64,000 nucleotides of DNA from contig JAJTUQ010000004.1 in NCBI GenBank assembly GCA_021399445.1, forward strand, positions 6,262,001 to 6,326,000, read 5' to 3'. The stretch comes from Xylogone sp. PMI_703 (lineage: Eukaryota > Ascomycota > Leotiomycetes). Below are positions 13,201-25,752 of the stretch, one piece after another. The position numbers were made by a program, and so were the translations under genes. Each line of letters starts with the position of its first letter. The first letter of the stretch is position 1. The notes beneath the pieces are model-generated. The model searched no databases and was not told the origin of the DNA. It saw only the letters and a program-made list of their open reading frames with translations.

Positions 13201-15005
13201 CAGAGATGATACCAAGGAGACAACACGACCGAGGAAGGGAATGAGCATAAGAGGAGCTCCGAAATTGAGAAGGTCGATGACCATGAGGAAACGAGGGAAG
13301 AAGACAATACCTACACACTCTCTTTAGCACTAGGACCCCACTTATTCCTCACCCAGGTCAGCGTAGTGGGTAAAGAGGAAAATTATCTATCGTATTCTTA
13401 GTAAGAAATTACTGTGAAGTAACTGCCGGAACCACTTGGTCCGTATGCAAAGAGCGTTACCTGCCTTAAATGACCTCTCTAGTTTTAATGAATACTAATC
13501 AAGAAAATGACCAAACTTAGGTCGTAATAACCTAAATTCAACAACACTAGGTTTATATCTATTTAAACTTCTAATTTCTTGGCAGAACCATTTACTCCGT
13601 ACGCGACAGTCCGGGAGTGCAGTCCCACCAAGATAGCTGGAATACATAATTAAGTTTAATTTGCTGTGGGAACATTTCTGCATAGCACACAGACTGAATT
13701 TCCCGATTTGTACAATGAGAAAATGCTTGATACGGTACCACCTCCGATGTTAGTACCTATGTTTAAAAGATGACAGTTTACCAGTTCTAAAAGGGCAACT
13801 CTTTCATAGCCAAGACTTGACGGAGTGATAACTCCGTCAAGCTTCTCAGTAGCTAGGCCCACTATGTTAAAATGAGGCGAGTCACATCTTTAGATACGAT
13901 AGAGCTTCTCTCCAGCGTCCCCTAGGACGCGTCATAGTCAGGAGGCTGACTCAAATGCCGGAAAGATCCCGAATCAAAATGTTTGAGTTTGTACTCGGTG
14001 CCGTACTTATAGAAGTGCTGATTTAGTAGGCAGATGCACAATATCATACTACTAATATTGATGTGAATCAGCCGCTATAGTAGTTCAGACCGCCGGAATT
14101 TGACGTGTCAAACTATGGCCTGTCATTTTCAAGATCTTGATCTTGCTTCAACCGCCTTGCGGGTGTGCATTCCCGCATTCCCTGCAAGACTGAGCCCTCA
14201 CGTCATCATAACATATGCTGAGAGTTATGCAGTACTTGTAGTATGCGGCCGGATGATAATTTTTTGCGCCATGCTTGGAATCACTCTCGTCGTCAGAGTT
14301 TGCATGCAGCACTGACACCCGGAACGGTCGCCCTAAGCTGACAAAATCTGTCAATGTCTATCCTGTCACAACTTGTGGCGGAGTGTCGGTAATTCACTAC
14401 TGCAGTAATGTCCCACGATACTATTTAGAAAAAGGGTGGAATAAAAGCTTAATCTACATTGCGCCAACAAAAAAATGTGTATATCAAGCAAGAAACCAGG
14501 ATTATTAAGCATTGAATCAAAGCCCGCAGCCTTACTGGCTGTTAGATAGGGCTATATTAGGAAAGTAAGCGCGAACTACGGAGTAGATCCGGGGGCTAAA
14601 TTTAAAGGCGCATTTAGATCCCTTTAAGGGTTACATAATTATGGACCTCCGCTCCTTGGCGTAAGATATTCATTAACCATATTTCATCGAGAAGCTAAGT
14701 AAGCGTCGGTAAATCCTGGACACGTAATGCCTGCTGATTCCAAGTAGCTTACGCCAATCCGTACTGGCTCCCCCCTGGATAAGCATTCGATCTTCCAATC
14801 AAGCGCTTATGGTGGCTATGGCAATGGCTCTATGCCCTGGTTATCGTAGGCCGTATAAATTGCATCTCTCTAACTCCCATCATGACTAATGAACAGACGC
14901 ATTATCGCCGTTAACTTCCCTCTTTCTCTACCATCTTCACTATAGGTCGACTCTGCGTTTTGGGGATATCGCTTTTGTCTCGCATTTGCCTTGGTGGCTT
15001 GAACA
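10226..15005. other. 4.8-kb gene-poor stretch
   Basis: No supported gene. Overlapping open frames between 12360 and 13330 on both strands (up to 145 codons) may be decayed coding sequence. No frame stays convincing, and splicing does not rescue one. The far right end is the promoter of the zinc-cluster gene at 15006. Confidence 0.45.
14656..14757. repeat. 10-bp inverted repeat upstream of the regulator gene
   Basis: TTGGCGTAAG at 14656-14665 is repeated in inverse as CTTACGCCAA at 14748-14757, about 250-350 bases upstream of the start at 15006. The arms could be paired binding sites or chance. Confidence 0.4.
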
Positions 15006-16601
15006 ATGGGTCGCGGGTACAGTGTGAAGAAATGCCAGATGTGCAGGTACAGAAGATTAAAGGTAAGGAAATTTACGCTCTGGAAATCACTGTTCTTGGC
15101 CGGAGGATCAAAAGCCCTTTTTGACGTAAAGCCTGGCATTGCTGATTGATTGGCCTCTTTAGTGTGATGGTATTGAGCCTATGTGCATGAGATGTACTCA
15201 AGCAGGAATTAAGTGCGGTGGTTATGGACTGGTTGCCCGTTTTATGGTCGAGACAGGGCGAGCATCCAGCAATTCTGGCAGAGGTAGAGAAGTAAAGCAA
15301 ACCCAACCCAGCGCAAGGTTTTGTTTTTCCATAGCTGGATCAAAAATTTTCTAATTTGGATCCTGGAATACGTTCAGACCACGCCGCCTACTAAATCTAC
15401 ACGGAAATCCGCGGCTGCCCCTCACGGCAGAAAACGCTCTCGCGATATATCTACCATTGCCTGCGACTCCCCTCCTCAACATGTCCTCCCCACCGTGCCC
15501 TTCACCACCCTTCACGAGCTAGAGTCGGAATTTCCAGATGGAAGCATCCTCGACGCATCGCTATGCCCGCAGATCTGGGAACTCGCGTCCCTCGACAAAA
15601 CCGGTATCCTGCAGAATGCCCGGCTGGCCATTTTCCTCGCAACGCGCGGGAATGATCTGAACAAGCGGGATCTCAGCATTCAAGGGATCCAGTACTACCT
15701 CGCGATGTTGCAGGAGCTGCAACGCCAGACTTCTGCACTACTGAGCCAGCCCACCACGCTGGACCCGACGTGGAAAGTGTTTTTAGCAGCGAATTTGATT
15801 GCGGCGATTTACGAGGTGACGGCCAACAAGTCCATGAAGGGGTTCGAGAACCACATGCAAGGCGCGGCATTTATACTAGAACAGCGGGGGATCATTGATT
15901 TTCACGACCCGGTGGACCGGCATGTATTATACGATTTTCGGAGCTTTGAGGTGGGTTTTTATTTTGTCCACATTTGTGTAGTTTCGTCTGGCTGACTGTG
16001 TATCTAGTTTCTACGGTGTCTTTTGCATCGAAGATACACTTTCCTCTGCGATAGCGCCTGGAGAGAGCCCGAGTGGCTGATAGAACGCACACAAGGACAC
16101 TGCGCGTTCCAGGTGTTGGTGACGATGGGGTTGGATGTGCTGCCTCTCCTGGAGCAGTTTGACCAGATCACTGCTACTGCGGGTGACTCGCCGCAGCCAG
16201 TGTACACGCAGAGCCAGAAATCAGCACTTCTGGCGCTTCTCAAATCGTCGCAAGAAGTACTGCAGAGGATTCAAGGATGGCAGAATACGGCCGAGTTGCC
16301 TCGATGTAGCGACCCGGTGATGAGCAAGTTGACAGATGACTGCGAGTATGCCAGGTTTCGTAACTCGCCGTTAGTGGCAGAGCTTTACCATACGACCATC
16401 TTGACGACGTTACTGGACCTCCAGGTGGAGATGTTGATCCGGTTAGAGATCAACGAGTCTCAGCAAGTAGAAGAAGCGAATCGATACGCCCAGCTGGCAC
16501 ATTCGCATAACGTACAGCTACAGCAGCAGCCGGGTGTTTTTACAGAAATTGTGTATAACTACGTGGTAGATATCCTTCAGAGGCGTTGGAGTAGAGAATG
16601 A
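15006..16601 (+). CDS. Zn(II)2Cys6 transcription factor, four exons, 450 aa
   Basis: Fungal nuclear zinc-cluster regulator. The exons are 15006-15062, 15163-15291, 15378-15950 and 16008-16601; all junctions are phase 0 with GT-AG ends. The first intron splits the zinc cluster, as is common in this family. Seen at residues 10-37: CQMC, then RYRRLKC and, after the splice, six residues to CMRC and TQAGIKC, giving CX2CX6CX6CX2CX6C with all six cysteines. The remaining 390 residues look like the Fungal_trans_2 (PF11951) middle region: helical, with ASLDKTGILQNARLAIFLATRG and AANLIAAIYEVTANKSMKGFENHMQGA. The DNA-binding part is not visible as one open frame because exons 1 and 2 are small. The C-terminus may be a little short for the family. 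The target is unknown. Confidence 0.82.
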
Positions 16602-18233
16602 AATATAGAGCATAATCATGGCCCTCTTTGTTCTGTTTAAAACACTTTTGAGTGCATGTGAATCCAAGCCGACTCCGTCACCCCCCAGCATCATACTAGC
16701 AGCCATCTGTTGAGCTGGTATCCACCACAAAGATTGAATGTGGTAATATGCCGCTGCTTAAGCAGTATAGAGTTGTGATAGCCGGAGCTTTAGAGTTTTG
16801 TTTTACTTTAAACTTTTGACGATGGGCGGTTACGAGCTACCGCAGATGCTGCATAACTACGGATTCGTACCGGTACCCTTAACTTTTTTTGAGGCTCATC
16901 TCCACCACACATTTCACGAAGTATTATATCAAAGATCATGTACGGATTTCAACGTACCACGGGTTGCATGGTCATTCTGCATACGTTGCAGCTAGAGAAC
17001 TGAGGAAGAGAAGGTCGGAAGGGTTCCGGTAGCATCTCTTGCGGCTCGACCGGCCGTTGGAAACAACCTGGCCAACCTCTGGGATCCGGGAATGCGGCCG
17101 AAATCGTATTAGGCATACAGATTGAGAGGTCACTGACATCGGCGGTGGCTGAAACTTTATGTAAGTTCTGTGTAAGAATTTAGCTTTGCTGCTGCGTGAT
17201 GGTCGAGATTACCCAGCCCGGGAACCGCAACTCCCCGTGCGCCCTGGCGGCGCTTGCCTGTCTGGGTCCAAGCGCTAACCGCATTCGCTTCTCTCTGGGA
17301 TCTTGGCGCGTCTTCGCGTCTTTGGGTCCATCGGAGTTCCGTTGCGCTGTGGTTGGTCCGTTCGAGTACTATGCCCTGGGATTGGCTGCAACTGCGGGCA
17401 GGCCCTTACCGGAACTCCGGGGCTCATCGTACACCCAGTGGTCCCGGGGATGATCTCTTCCGGCCAACCTTCCTCGAGTCGGAAAAAGTTACTGGAAAGG
17501 TAGCTGAGGCTCCGTGCGCTGCTCGGTACCCCTGCCCCGGGCGCAGACCAGCTCCTTGTTTCGGCTGAGCTGCCGATTACTAAGAGGCCGCTGACCACAT
17601 CGGCAGAAGACTGCCTTCTCGGCATTTGTCACTATTTTCCCCTTCTGCGATACGAAAGCCTGACGCTAAGGCTGCATACGGCATCTCGCATGTACGAGTG
17701 CTACAGTAATAGTCGGCTTATTACCACAGTACGGAGGTATGCTGCACGGCGCATTCGTATTCAGCGTATTATTGCAGGAACTGATTGGACCAAACTTTAA
17801 AAAGGAGTTTAAACCAAGCTCCATGCGTTATTCCCGCTACATGCAGGTTGGCACCCTGTTTTATGCAAAGCCATGGAGCACTTATATTAGGGCCATCTCT
17901 CACTTGTCAGGATCAGCTTAATCAAATAGACTACCGGTACTTGCAAAGCTCTCGTCGCTGTCACTTCCTTTTACACACCAGCCTTGTAGGGCCGTGGCCA
18001 ATAATCATGGGTCTTGCTGCATCATGCTTGTGATTGGCGTCTTGGCAGTAATTGAAGCTATTCCGGGTATTATACGGTACTGCTCGAGTTACTATATTCC
18101 TGACTACTAGCTCTCTCTTATTAGTCTTATGTCTGACATGAGTCCAATAGCTTGTTAGCCTACATGTCACTGTATCCGCGTTGCCCGTTGTACCACGATA
18201 TATACGACTCGCGATAACCGAGAATTTCCCCCT
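16602..18233. other. intergenic, with a GC-rich island
   Basis: No gene supported. Bases about 17195-17640 are clearly richer in G+C than their surroundings. As a result four overlapping frames on both strands are open at once (66-116 codons). None has recognisable content. Confidence 0.45.
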
Positions 18234-18241
18234 TTCCTAAT

Positions 18242-19015
18242 GGGTATGCTTAAATCCACTTGATCATTTTCTTATTTTCACTTCACACAGACCACTTACT
18301 ACGGCTAACCTATACAACATTCGCGCTATAACAGTTGACGGTTTGGTACTATTACCAAATCTTTACATATTTAACTATTTTCTATATATCCAGTCGTCTT
18401 ATTATAACCAGATTGTTTATCAATTTACTTAAGTATAATTAGCTGAAAATATAAAGGTAATTGACGGCTAAAGTACCTAAAACTCGTTGGCCTAAGGTAC
18501 TTAGGCGTTATAAAGCTTTAGCTTATAGGGCCTTAGGCCTATGGTATGGGCTGCACAGTATCGCCAACGCCCTACGGTCGTTGGCTCCTTTAGCACGCTT
18601 ACAGGGCTTTAGGCCTGTAAGCGAAGCCACTGTAGGGCCTGTAGCCTGTAGGGCCTGTAGCCTGTAGGGCCTGTAGCCTGTAGGGCCTGTAGCCTGTAGG
18701 GCCTGTAGCCTGTAGGGCCTGTAGCCTGTAGGGCCTGTAGCCTGTAGGGCCTGTAGCCTGTAGGGCCTGTAGCCTGTAGATAGACCGCTCTACAGGCCAC
18801 ACGGGCTGAGCTAGATTAAGTCAATAATTGAACTGTATTGCATTATTGGGTCTCTTCCTGCAAAATTGTATGCGACCGCGGGGTGAAGTTATGCGAACTT
18901 TGTGACAATACCAAACTGCCAACTGTTATGGCGCGAATGTTGCGCAGGTTAGCCGTAGTAAGTGGTCTGTGTGAAGTGAAAATAAGAAAATGATCAAGTG
19001 GATTTAAGCATACCC
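18242..19015. mobile_element. 774-bp non-autonomous hAT-like element (MITE type)
   Basis: The element is bounded by the 8-bp direct repeat TTCCTAAT at 18234-18241 and 19016-19023, the target-duplication length of hAT transposons. Its ends are inverted repeats of about 114 bp (18242-18355 and 18902-19015) starting GGGTATGCTTAAATCC. The outer 70 bp are identical. The inner 44 bp differ at about nine places, all transitions (C/T or G/A), which suggests RIP-like mutation. The interior has no transposase, only a short degenerate frame and a 16-bp tandem array. It must have been moved by a transposase supplied elsewhere. Confidence 0.87.
18631..18779. repeat. 16-bp tandem array, about 9.3 copies
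   Basis: Perfect head-to-tail copies of TGTAGGGCCTGTAGCC inside the hAT-like element. Each unit contains two related 8-mers (TGTAGGGC and CTGTAGCC), so the array probably grew from an 8-bp repeat. A 16-bp unit is not a multiple of three, so the long open frames through it are an artefact of the repeat. Confidence 0.95.
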
Positions 19016-19023
19016 TTCCTAAT

Positions 19024-21088
19024 AAGTACTATAATGACTACTTAAACTTTAGTAGATATCGAGGCAGACCACACGGGATGCCAATCTATCATAATGACAA
19101 TGATCCAATAGTAATTCAGCCCCCGTTCGATCGCCACTTTGCCCCTCCTAATGTCGAGAAATTAGCCCCCAGGATTATATTCCTTGTTTGTGCCCCCTTA
19201 TGCTAACCCTTCGAAAAGAGTAATCAATAGTCATCCCATCCTGGCATAGTCAGCACAAGTATGACCTTATCACTAGCCACCTTCCGTTGCTGAGCGAGCT
19301 TGACGCTGAGTAATACTGCCATACAGCCACACCTGCCGTTACAAGATAAGAAGGACAATTCCACCGCCCGTTCCTGAAACGAATGCGATGAATCCGAGAT
19401 GAGAAGCAGCTATCTCAGTTCGAGCTGGCTATGGATGGTCTGAATGACCATTCGAGCCTCGTACTGGACTTCACGCGCCGCTACTGTGATCAAGTGATGT
19501 CAACAATGAAACGTAAAGACTTATTTTCAGCACAAATTCCTCCTTGTTTTTAGGAATCACCATAATCCCTCGCTGGAGCCTATGGAATACTGAGAATTTA
19601 TCGAAGAGTTGCATCTCTTCGAGTGCCTTAGTTCTCACTATTCGATATAGCATACATGTCATTAGAGCTATAATAATATTCTAATGGCGTAAGAGCGTAA
19701 AATAAAAACGGCTCAGAAGTATTAATATCACGAACTGTTGGTTTATCCCATCACGTGAATATCACATGTACACTAGGCCTAATTGGATGGGAGCTGTAGC
19801 CGAGCCTTGGGTTCTATAGTACTACATCTCTTACTACCGTGCGGAGTATATAGAATCAACTCTCATATAACGCAATTAGTATACCGTAACTAAAGGTTTA
19901 CGTCGTGTTCCACGTTAAGAGAACATACCGACACGAACATTAATACTGACTCCTGTTACTTCCTGGAGCTTATCTACCATAAAGAACCGACAAGACGTTA
20001 GTTATATTATATTAATTTTTAATCTTTTAGTTTTATTAACATGATGGGGCGATAGAGCCAAGGGTTATCGTGACCTCTTTTCTTGGCCAATAAGAGAATC
20101 TGTAGCCGAAGCCGATGGCTGCTTCCAGACCGTCCATGCCTCGCACGCGTCGTTTCTGGTGTAGAATATTTCAGTGCGCTCACGTGAAAGTCATGGTAGC
20201 ACGGGATCAAGTCGTAAAATAGCAAGACAGCAACAACAACCCACTATACAATATGATCATTACAGTAATACCAAAGTCTAGAGTTAAGCTTCAACTAGCT
20301 AATTGCAAAATAGCGATTAAGTCGTCAAAGGGAAGCACTAGTCCCATTTGGTTTTAATTTGAGCCTATTTTGCCTGTTCAACACAAAATTGTAAGAAAAA
20401 TCCGGGGTATTCTGTAAGTTAAGGGTAACAATGCCATAACTATACCTAAAGTGCGCGTTAGATAACAATGTGTAGGTACAGCACATTACAAAAGCACTGA
20501 ACTGTCGAATCTTTATACAAATAATAGGAAAGGAATACATGTGATTACATAAACCAGAAGTGATAACTAGTTAATGCAACCGTTAGGTGCAAAGCTTGAG
20601 CTCAACCGTAACAAACGAAGGCTGTTCCTAACTACAAAGCCACAGCCCGATTTCCAGCTCTCTTATATAATTAATGCGGATGCTATTCATTTTGTGCATT
20701 CTCGTAGGCCATAGTCGTCTTGATTCTGGTGAATGTTCGTGTTTCTACTTCCGTTGGAGAAGCCGCATTGCCTCCAAAATACGGAGTACGCGGGATATAG
20801 ATTCCGGCTTCCCCTCACCTCCTCATAACAGCAAAAGGACGCCGATCTGCAGGAAACAAGCATGTTCCTGTGCTAATAAGCTTCCCGCTTGCCGATTCGC
20901 CTTGTCGCACTCCGCAACTCAATGAAGAGTATAAATGTGTGATGGTCGATATTAAGTCTCTGTGTAAACTGGCGTAACATTCAGAACGTCCATGGGTAGA
21001 TGAATAATATCCGACAAGAGCCTGAACATCACGACTCGCTCCCACGAGAAGTTAATTCTACCAGTTAATCACAGTGACCAAACCGATA
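19024..21088. other. 2-kb intergenic stretch
   Basis: No gene seen. Short frames only (under 85 codons). The last few hundred bases should hold the promoter of the dehydrogenase at 21089. Confidence 0.5.
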
Positions 21089-22023
21089 ATGGGGTCGGAA
21101 ATCGTGCGTCCTGCTCGCTTCTTGAAAGGAAGAGTCGCCATAGTCACAGGTGCCGGAGCATTACCGGGCGGAATAGGCAATGGACGAGCTGCAGCGGTTC
21201 TCCTCGCCGAAGACGGATGCTCAGTGGTCTGCGTAGATCTGAAGAAAGACCTCGCGCAGCACACAGTCGACATGATTGAGAAAGAAGGGTCCGGACGAGG
21301 GCTGGCAATGGCAGGAGACGTCACTAAGGCCGAGGATTGCCAGAGGATTGTAGCCGCCGCAGTCTCCACATTCGGTCGACTGGATATCCTCGTCAACAAT
21401 GTTGGAGTCCACGGGCCGAAGGGGGATGCTGTCGCTGTGGACATGAAGGAATTCATGAAGGGCCTAGAAGTAAATGTGGCTTCTATGGTGCAGATGGCTA
21501 AATATGCCATCCCAGAAATGGTGAAGAATGAGGGTCAATGGGCGGGCTGCATCGTGAACCTGGGCAGCGTAGCTGGCTTGAAAGGAGGCACCCCGAATGT
21601 CATGTACCCTACTAGCAAAGGAGCTGTGGTCAACATGACCAGGGCAATGGCTGCTAATCACGCAAAAGATCGCATTCGTGTGAACTGTGTATGTCCAGGT
21701 ATGTATCTGTCGTTTCATTTTTAATATTTGTCGAACAAAGCAGCTTACCAAAATGGAAATTAGGTATGGTTTATACCCCGATGATGTATGCTGGAGCTAC
21801 TCCAATGAGTGCACAAGAACGGGAAGCCCGGAAATCTCGGAGTCTGCTGCAAACTGAAGGCAACGGATGGGATATTGGTGCTGCTGTTCGCTTCCTGGCG
21901 AGCGATCAGGCTCGGTGGATAACTGGCGCTATTTTGCCTGTTGATGCAGGTGCTACAGCGGCGACTGGAATTGGAATTAAGAGTCTGCACGACTCAACTA
22001 CGCATGAGAAATCAAAGTTATAA
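21089..22023 (+). CDS. short-chain dehydrogenase/reductase (SDR)
   Basis: Soluble NAD(P)-dependent oxidoreductase of the classical SDR fold. Exons 21089-21698 and 21764-22023 (65-base intron, donor GTATGT, acceptor TTAG) give 289 aa. The frame is open five codons further up from a GTG, but the ATG at 21089 is the first proper start and leaves the usual short lead before the Rossmann fold. Seen: cofactor motif VTGAGALPGGIGNGRA (TGxxxGxG), an acidic residue after the second strand (VVCVDLKKD), which favours NAD, and LVNNVG. The catalytic Ser is in NLGSVAG, with YPTSKGA supplying the Tyr-x-x-x-Lys pair; CVCPG precedes the splice. The C-terminal FLASDQARWITGAILPVDAG is standard. The substrate is not predictable, and no partner genes are adjacent. 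Confidence 0.9.
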
Positions 22024-22387
22024 CTAGATCGCACATCAAAAAGAAAGAAATTATCGAAGGATCATTGTATGTCATGGAAGTCATACGAGATATGTCTAGA
22101 TATCTTATCGGTGTATAGGATGTGAACATTCACAATATGAAAATAGCTGGATCATCATGCGAAGTTTACCAGATTAATATGGACTGGCAACGATCTACAA
22201 ACAATGCCTAACCTAACATTATATCTTGACATCACTGACTTATGTCCAAAATTCCACCATAAAAAAGACCAAACGATTATTCCTGACTCCATCCTCACAT
22301 AACCTTTCTGTCCAGCCCTATCTATGGAAAATCCCAGCCATTTTATCTAGCTAACTCCATTAACTTTACAATATCATCTATATACTT

Positions 22388-25300
22388 CTATATTTGCTTC
22401 TTCTTTCGAGCAGAGCTCGCATTGGAATCAAGCTTCCTCTTTCTACCACTCCCCGCAGTGGAGATTGCTCTTGCTCTCGGGCTAACAACAATTGTATCTG
22501 CAGGAATATCATTAGCTCTAGGTACTCGAAATGGCATAGCTATCTTCTGCAAGAGCGGGGCGTCGTCATCGCTCTCGTCTTCCTCGCCGTCAGCGGATGG
22601 CTTGTAGGTTGGGTCGTTATCACTCGGCTTCTGTTTTCGAGACCCAGGCTTTGTCGTCTGTTTGTCGTTGGCTGTAGACTTGATCGCATCCTTTGAAGTG
22701 GGTTTGGACGGTTTCTGAGTCGTCGTAGTAGTGGTGGACTTAGGTGCTTTGTTGGAAGTAGGTTTGGGATCAGAAGTTGCGGTATCTTTCTCCGGCCGTA
22801 GCTTTTTTAAGCAGGCAAACACATGCTCAGTTTCCATGTCGAGAGGCATACTTTCCAAGTCGATATTGCACCTGGGACAGCGACTTTGATACAATGACCT
22901 TGCTCGGTGATATTCCCCGCTCATTCTCTGGAACTCTGCATCGGTGACGCTAATCCGGTTTGGAGTAGAGGTGTTTTGAATGGTTATGTCAGTTTGTTGT
23001 TTCCCTTGAGGTGCTTTGGCTAGTTGATCTCTGACATAACCTATTTCACTGTTAGTTAATGTGACAAGTTGGGCAAATGAATGAAGGATAAGATGTGAGG
23101 GGTTGAAATAACTTCCATTTGGGAAATCTCTCCTGGCAAAATATAAAAGGAAGTGTAAACTCACTCATGTAATGTTGATCAATATGAGCTTTTTGATCTG
23201 CCGCCGCCATATGCGACCACCTAGGATCTCTGCAGAGTGGACATCCGCTACCAGTAGCAACCTCCCTATCCCGATGAGCCTGGAAGTGAGCTTCTGAGTC
23301 TTTCGGCTTCGCTGCGTCCAAGCCGTCTCCACATACCGGACAGCGTGATATACGATTGAGAACCGTGTTGCGCAAGGAGAAGTTTTCGCTGAATGTCGTC
23401 GTCGTTTCCGCTGCTGCAATCTGATTCGCGTAAAGAGCTGGAGAAAGTCCAGTGGACACTGGATTTTCGCGTGGTGGGCTCTGGACGGGGACACTGGGAG
23501 TGAAACCAGGCTCAACGGTGGATACTAGTCTCGTATAGGATTCTTTTTGGAGGTCCCCTATGGTTTTGTTCACTGGCGTCTTTACTTGATCACCTGGTAG
23601 CTCAGCCAAGGTGGCGCTATCCGGAGGTCTAATTTGCTGCTCCTCAAGTAGAGTATCATTTGGGAGCTTTTTTTCCTGCTCAAAGGCTTGAATTAAGGGT
23701 AGTACATCTACAGAAGAAAATAGTTAGTCCAGAATAGCTCCTCAATCACTACGCTCCTGACTCACCATATTTGCAAGTTCCCCTACGTTTCACCCAAAGC
23801 CTTGGACTCTGGACCCATCTAAGCACATTCTCCGTCCAATGTTGTTCTGTTGTCTCTCCAGTGATATAGAAGCGCAGGTCTGTTTCAGGTTGTACCAAAC
23901 AGAACGCAAGATCAAGATTCCCATCGTAGTCTTTCCAGAGTTTCCCCAAACACAACCTGAATTCTTCCAGAGTCTCACGAACATCCGAAGATTCCGTAAC
24001 CCAAGAAACCGTGAGTCCCGGATTATCGACATCATAGACCGTGAATCGATCGTAAGTGAGCCAAAATATCAAAGGCGAAAGAAGATCATCCTTCTTTAGT
24101 CCCTTGAGAAGTGATTTTATGGACGAGATTGCGTCTTCCTGAGGTGCCTTCTTAAAACATACCGTCCGTGGCTTCCCTCTGAGACAAGACTGGAGCTTGA
24201 ATGCCACAATAGCAGAGGCACTGAACTGGCGTTCGGCAATATCAAGCATGTTCTGGTAGATTTGTCCTTCAAGCGCTGTTTTGAGCTCTTTGGCCTGAAA
24301 GATCTCACTGTCGTTCGTACCGACTAGACGGATACCACTTAGGGCATGGTTGATCTTAGGAGACACCTGGACTTCAAGGTTAACGGGACCATCATCCTGA
24401 GCCACGATTTTCTGCTTGATACTATTCCAGAGCGGCGTGGTAATGTCAGTAGCTGCCCATCCCATCGCAATACCATCAATAGATACGGATCCCAGTTGCA
24501 GCTCTTTATTGAAACCCAAGACTCGCAACGCTGCTGAAAAGCTCTCCTGAAGCTGGTTTATGCCGTATATGGGTCTCAAATCATCAGGAACAATCCAATA
24601 TGCCACATCTGGACTTTGATGCAAGCAGAGATTGACAATGCTGCTCGCCTTGCGGGGTTCGAGACTCGTCGAGATTGGTTGGCCTGTGCCGCGGATGAAT
24701 AGTTTATCAGCGAAATGTTGGCTGATTTCCTTGAAGGTCTCGTTGAATTTGGTTCTTGTCACGGTAACAGTTCTTACTGCCGTATTGTCTGTGGAATCCG
24801 AATCCCGGATGTCTACAGCAAACTCCCAATCGCCCGAGATATTGGATTCGCGATCACGGTAAACAAGACGTAAAGCAGCCTGACGGAAGGATTCCTTGGC
24901 TCCCGTGATATGGAGCTTGCCCGTGTACCCAAACAGTGTCGTTTCTGTCTCACCTCCGCCGCGCATACTGAGTTCGGGAGATTCATCAGCCTGGCTGGTG
25001 GTGTTAACTGCACTGGTCCCAGAGGAGTCCTCAGTTCTATACTGAATAAGTGGCAAGTCTATCAATCGTCAGCCAAATTGCACTCGGGAAGTAGAAACCC
25101 CTAAATACTAACCTTGCGGTGGTTCAGCGTGTCTTCTTTCATTGTAAGCATCCAGAAATTTTAAAGGATTCTTCTCTCCAGCATCAACGAAGTTGAAGTA
25201 AGGGATGCCAGATAATTCCCAATCATCCTCCGGATCATCTTGCTCTGGATCCGCCCTTCTATACAGGATATTGCACATTGTTATGGGCTTCACAGGGAAT

Positions 25301-25752
25301 CCAAAATGCGCCAGGGTTAACTTTGTCGCCAGATTATCCTTCCATCCTGAAAACTGCCCTCCATCCGCCAATGAAGCTTTATATTTTCTCGACCCTTCTT
25401 GCTGGATCATATGTCGAGGGTTGTTGGGGCTAGAATCTGCCGCTCGCATCAGAAAATATCGTTCGCGTTCTCCAAATTCGGTGTCCAGTATATGTTGGAT
25501 AGTGACATCTTGAGATCGTAGAAGGGCGAGGAATTGAGCATGTTTATTCTCCCATACTACTTCTGACTCGAGATCGACATCCATTGTATCGATGCTAATA
25601 TTTTCTGCTGTATTTCTAGTTAGAGACCGGGAGATTTGAAGATTGGTGTGTAACGGAGTACTACCTGCGGCTTCATCAACATTCCTAGCCGGATTGGTAG
25701 GAATATGAGGCAATCGGTTTGTGATTTGCTGGTTGCGCTGTGATTCATCCAT
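22388..25752 (-). CDS. 1042-aa protein with CxxC zinc knuckles, unknown function
   Basis: Reads leftward. Exons 25752-25113, 25058-23766, 23707-23165 and 23040-22388 all join in phase, giving 1042 aa. I do not recognise a named family. Residues 1-100 are low-complexity. Residues about 215-640 form a long, mixed alpha/beta region without a visible catalytic motif. Near residues 740-815 are two knuckles, CPVC...HFQAH and CPLC...HIDQH. A third follows about 60 residues later, CPRC...HVFAC. The tail is Ser/Thr/Lys-rich with stretches of Asp/Glu, and ends in basic clusters (GRKRKL and ARKKKQI) that look like nuclear localisation signals. A nuclear role in nucleic-acid or protein binding is a reasonable inference. 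No frameshift or internal stop; codon use and splice sites look healthy. Confidence 0.75.

Noticed and set aside
12361..13330. Overlapping frames of 75-145 codons on both strands
   Set aside because: No frame remains coherent, no motif was recognised, and I could not find splice sites joining them; at best decayed coding sequence.
18631..18779. CRISPR-like array
   Set aside because: Units are contiguous without spacers, in a eukaryotic genome and inside a transposon; this is a plain tandem repeat.
18461..18802. Long repetitive frames across the 16-bp array
   Set aside because: Open only because the repeat unit lacks stops; all reading frames give simple peptide repeats.
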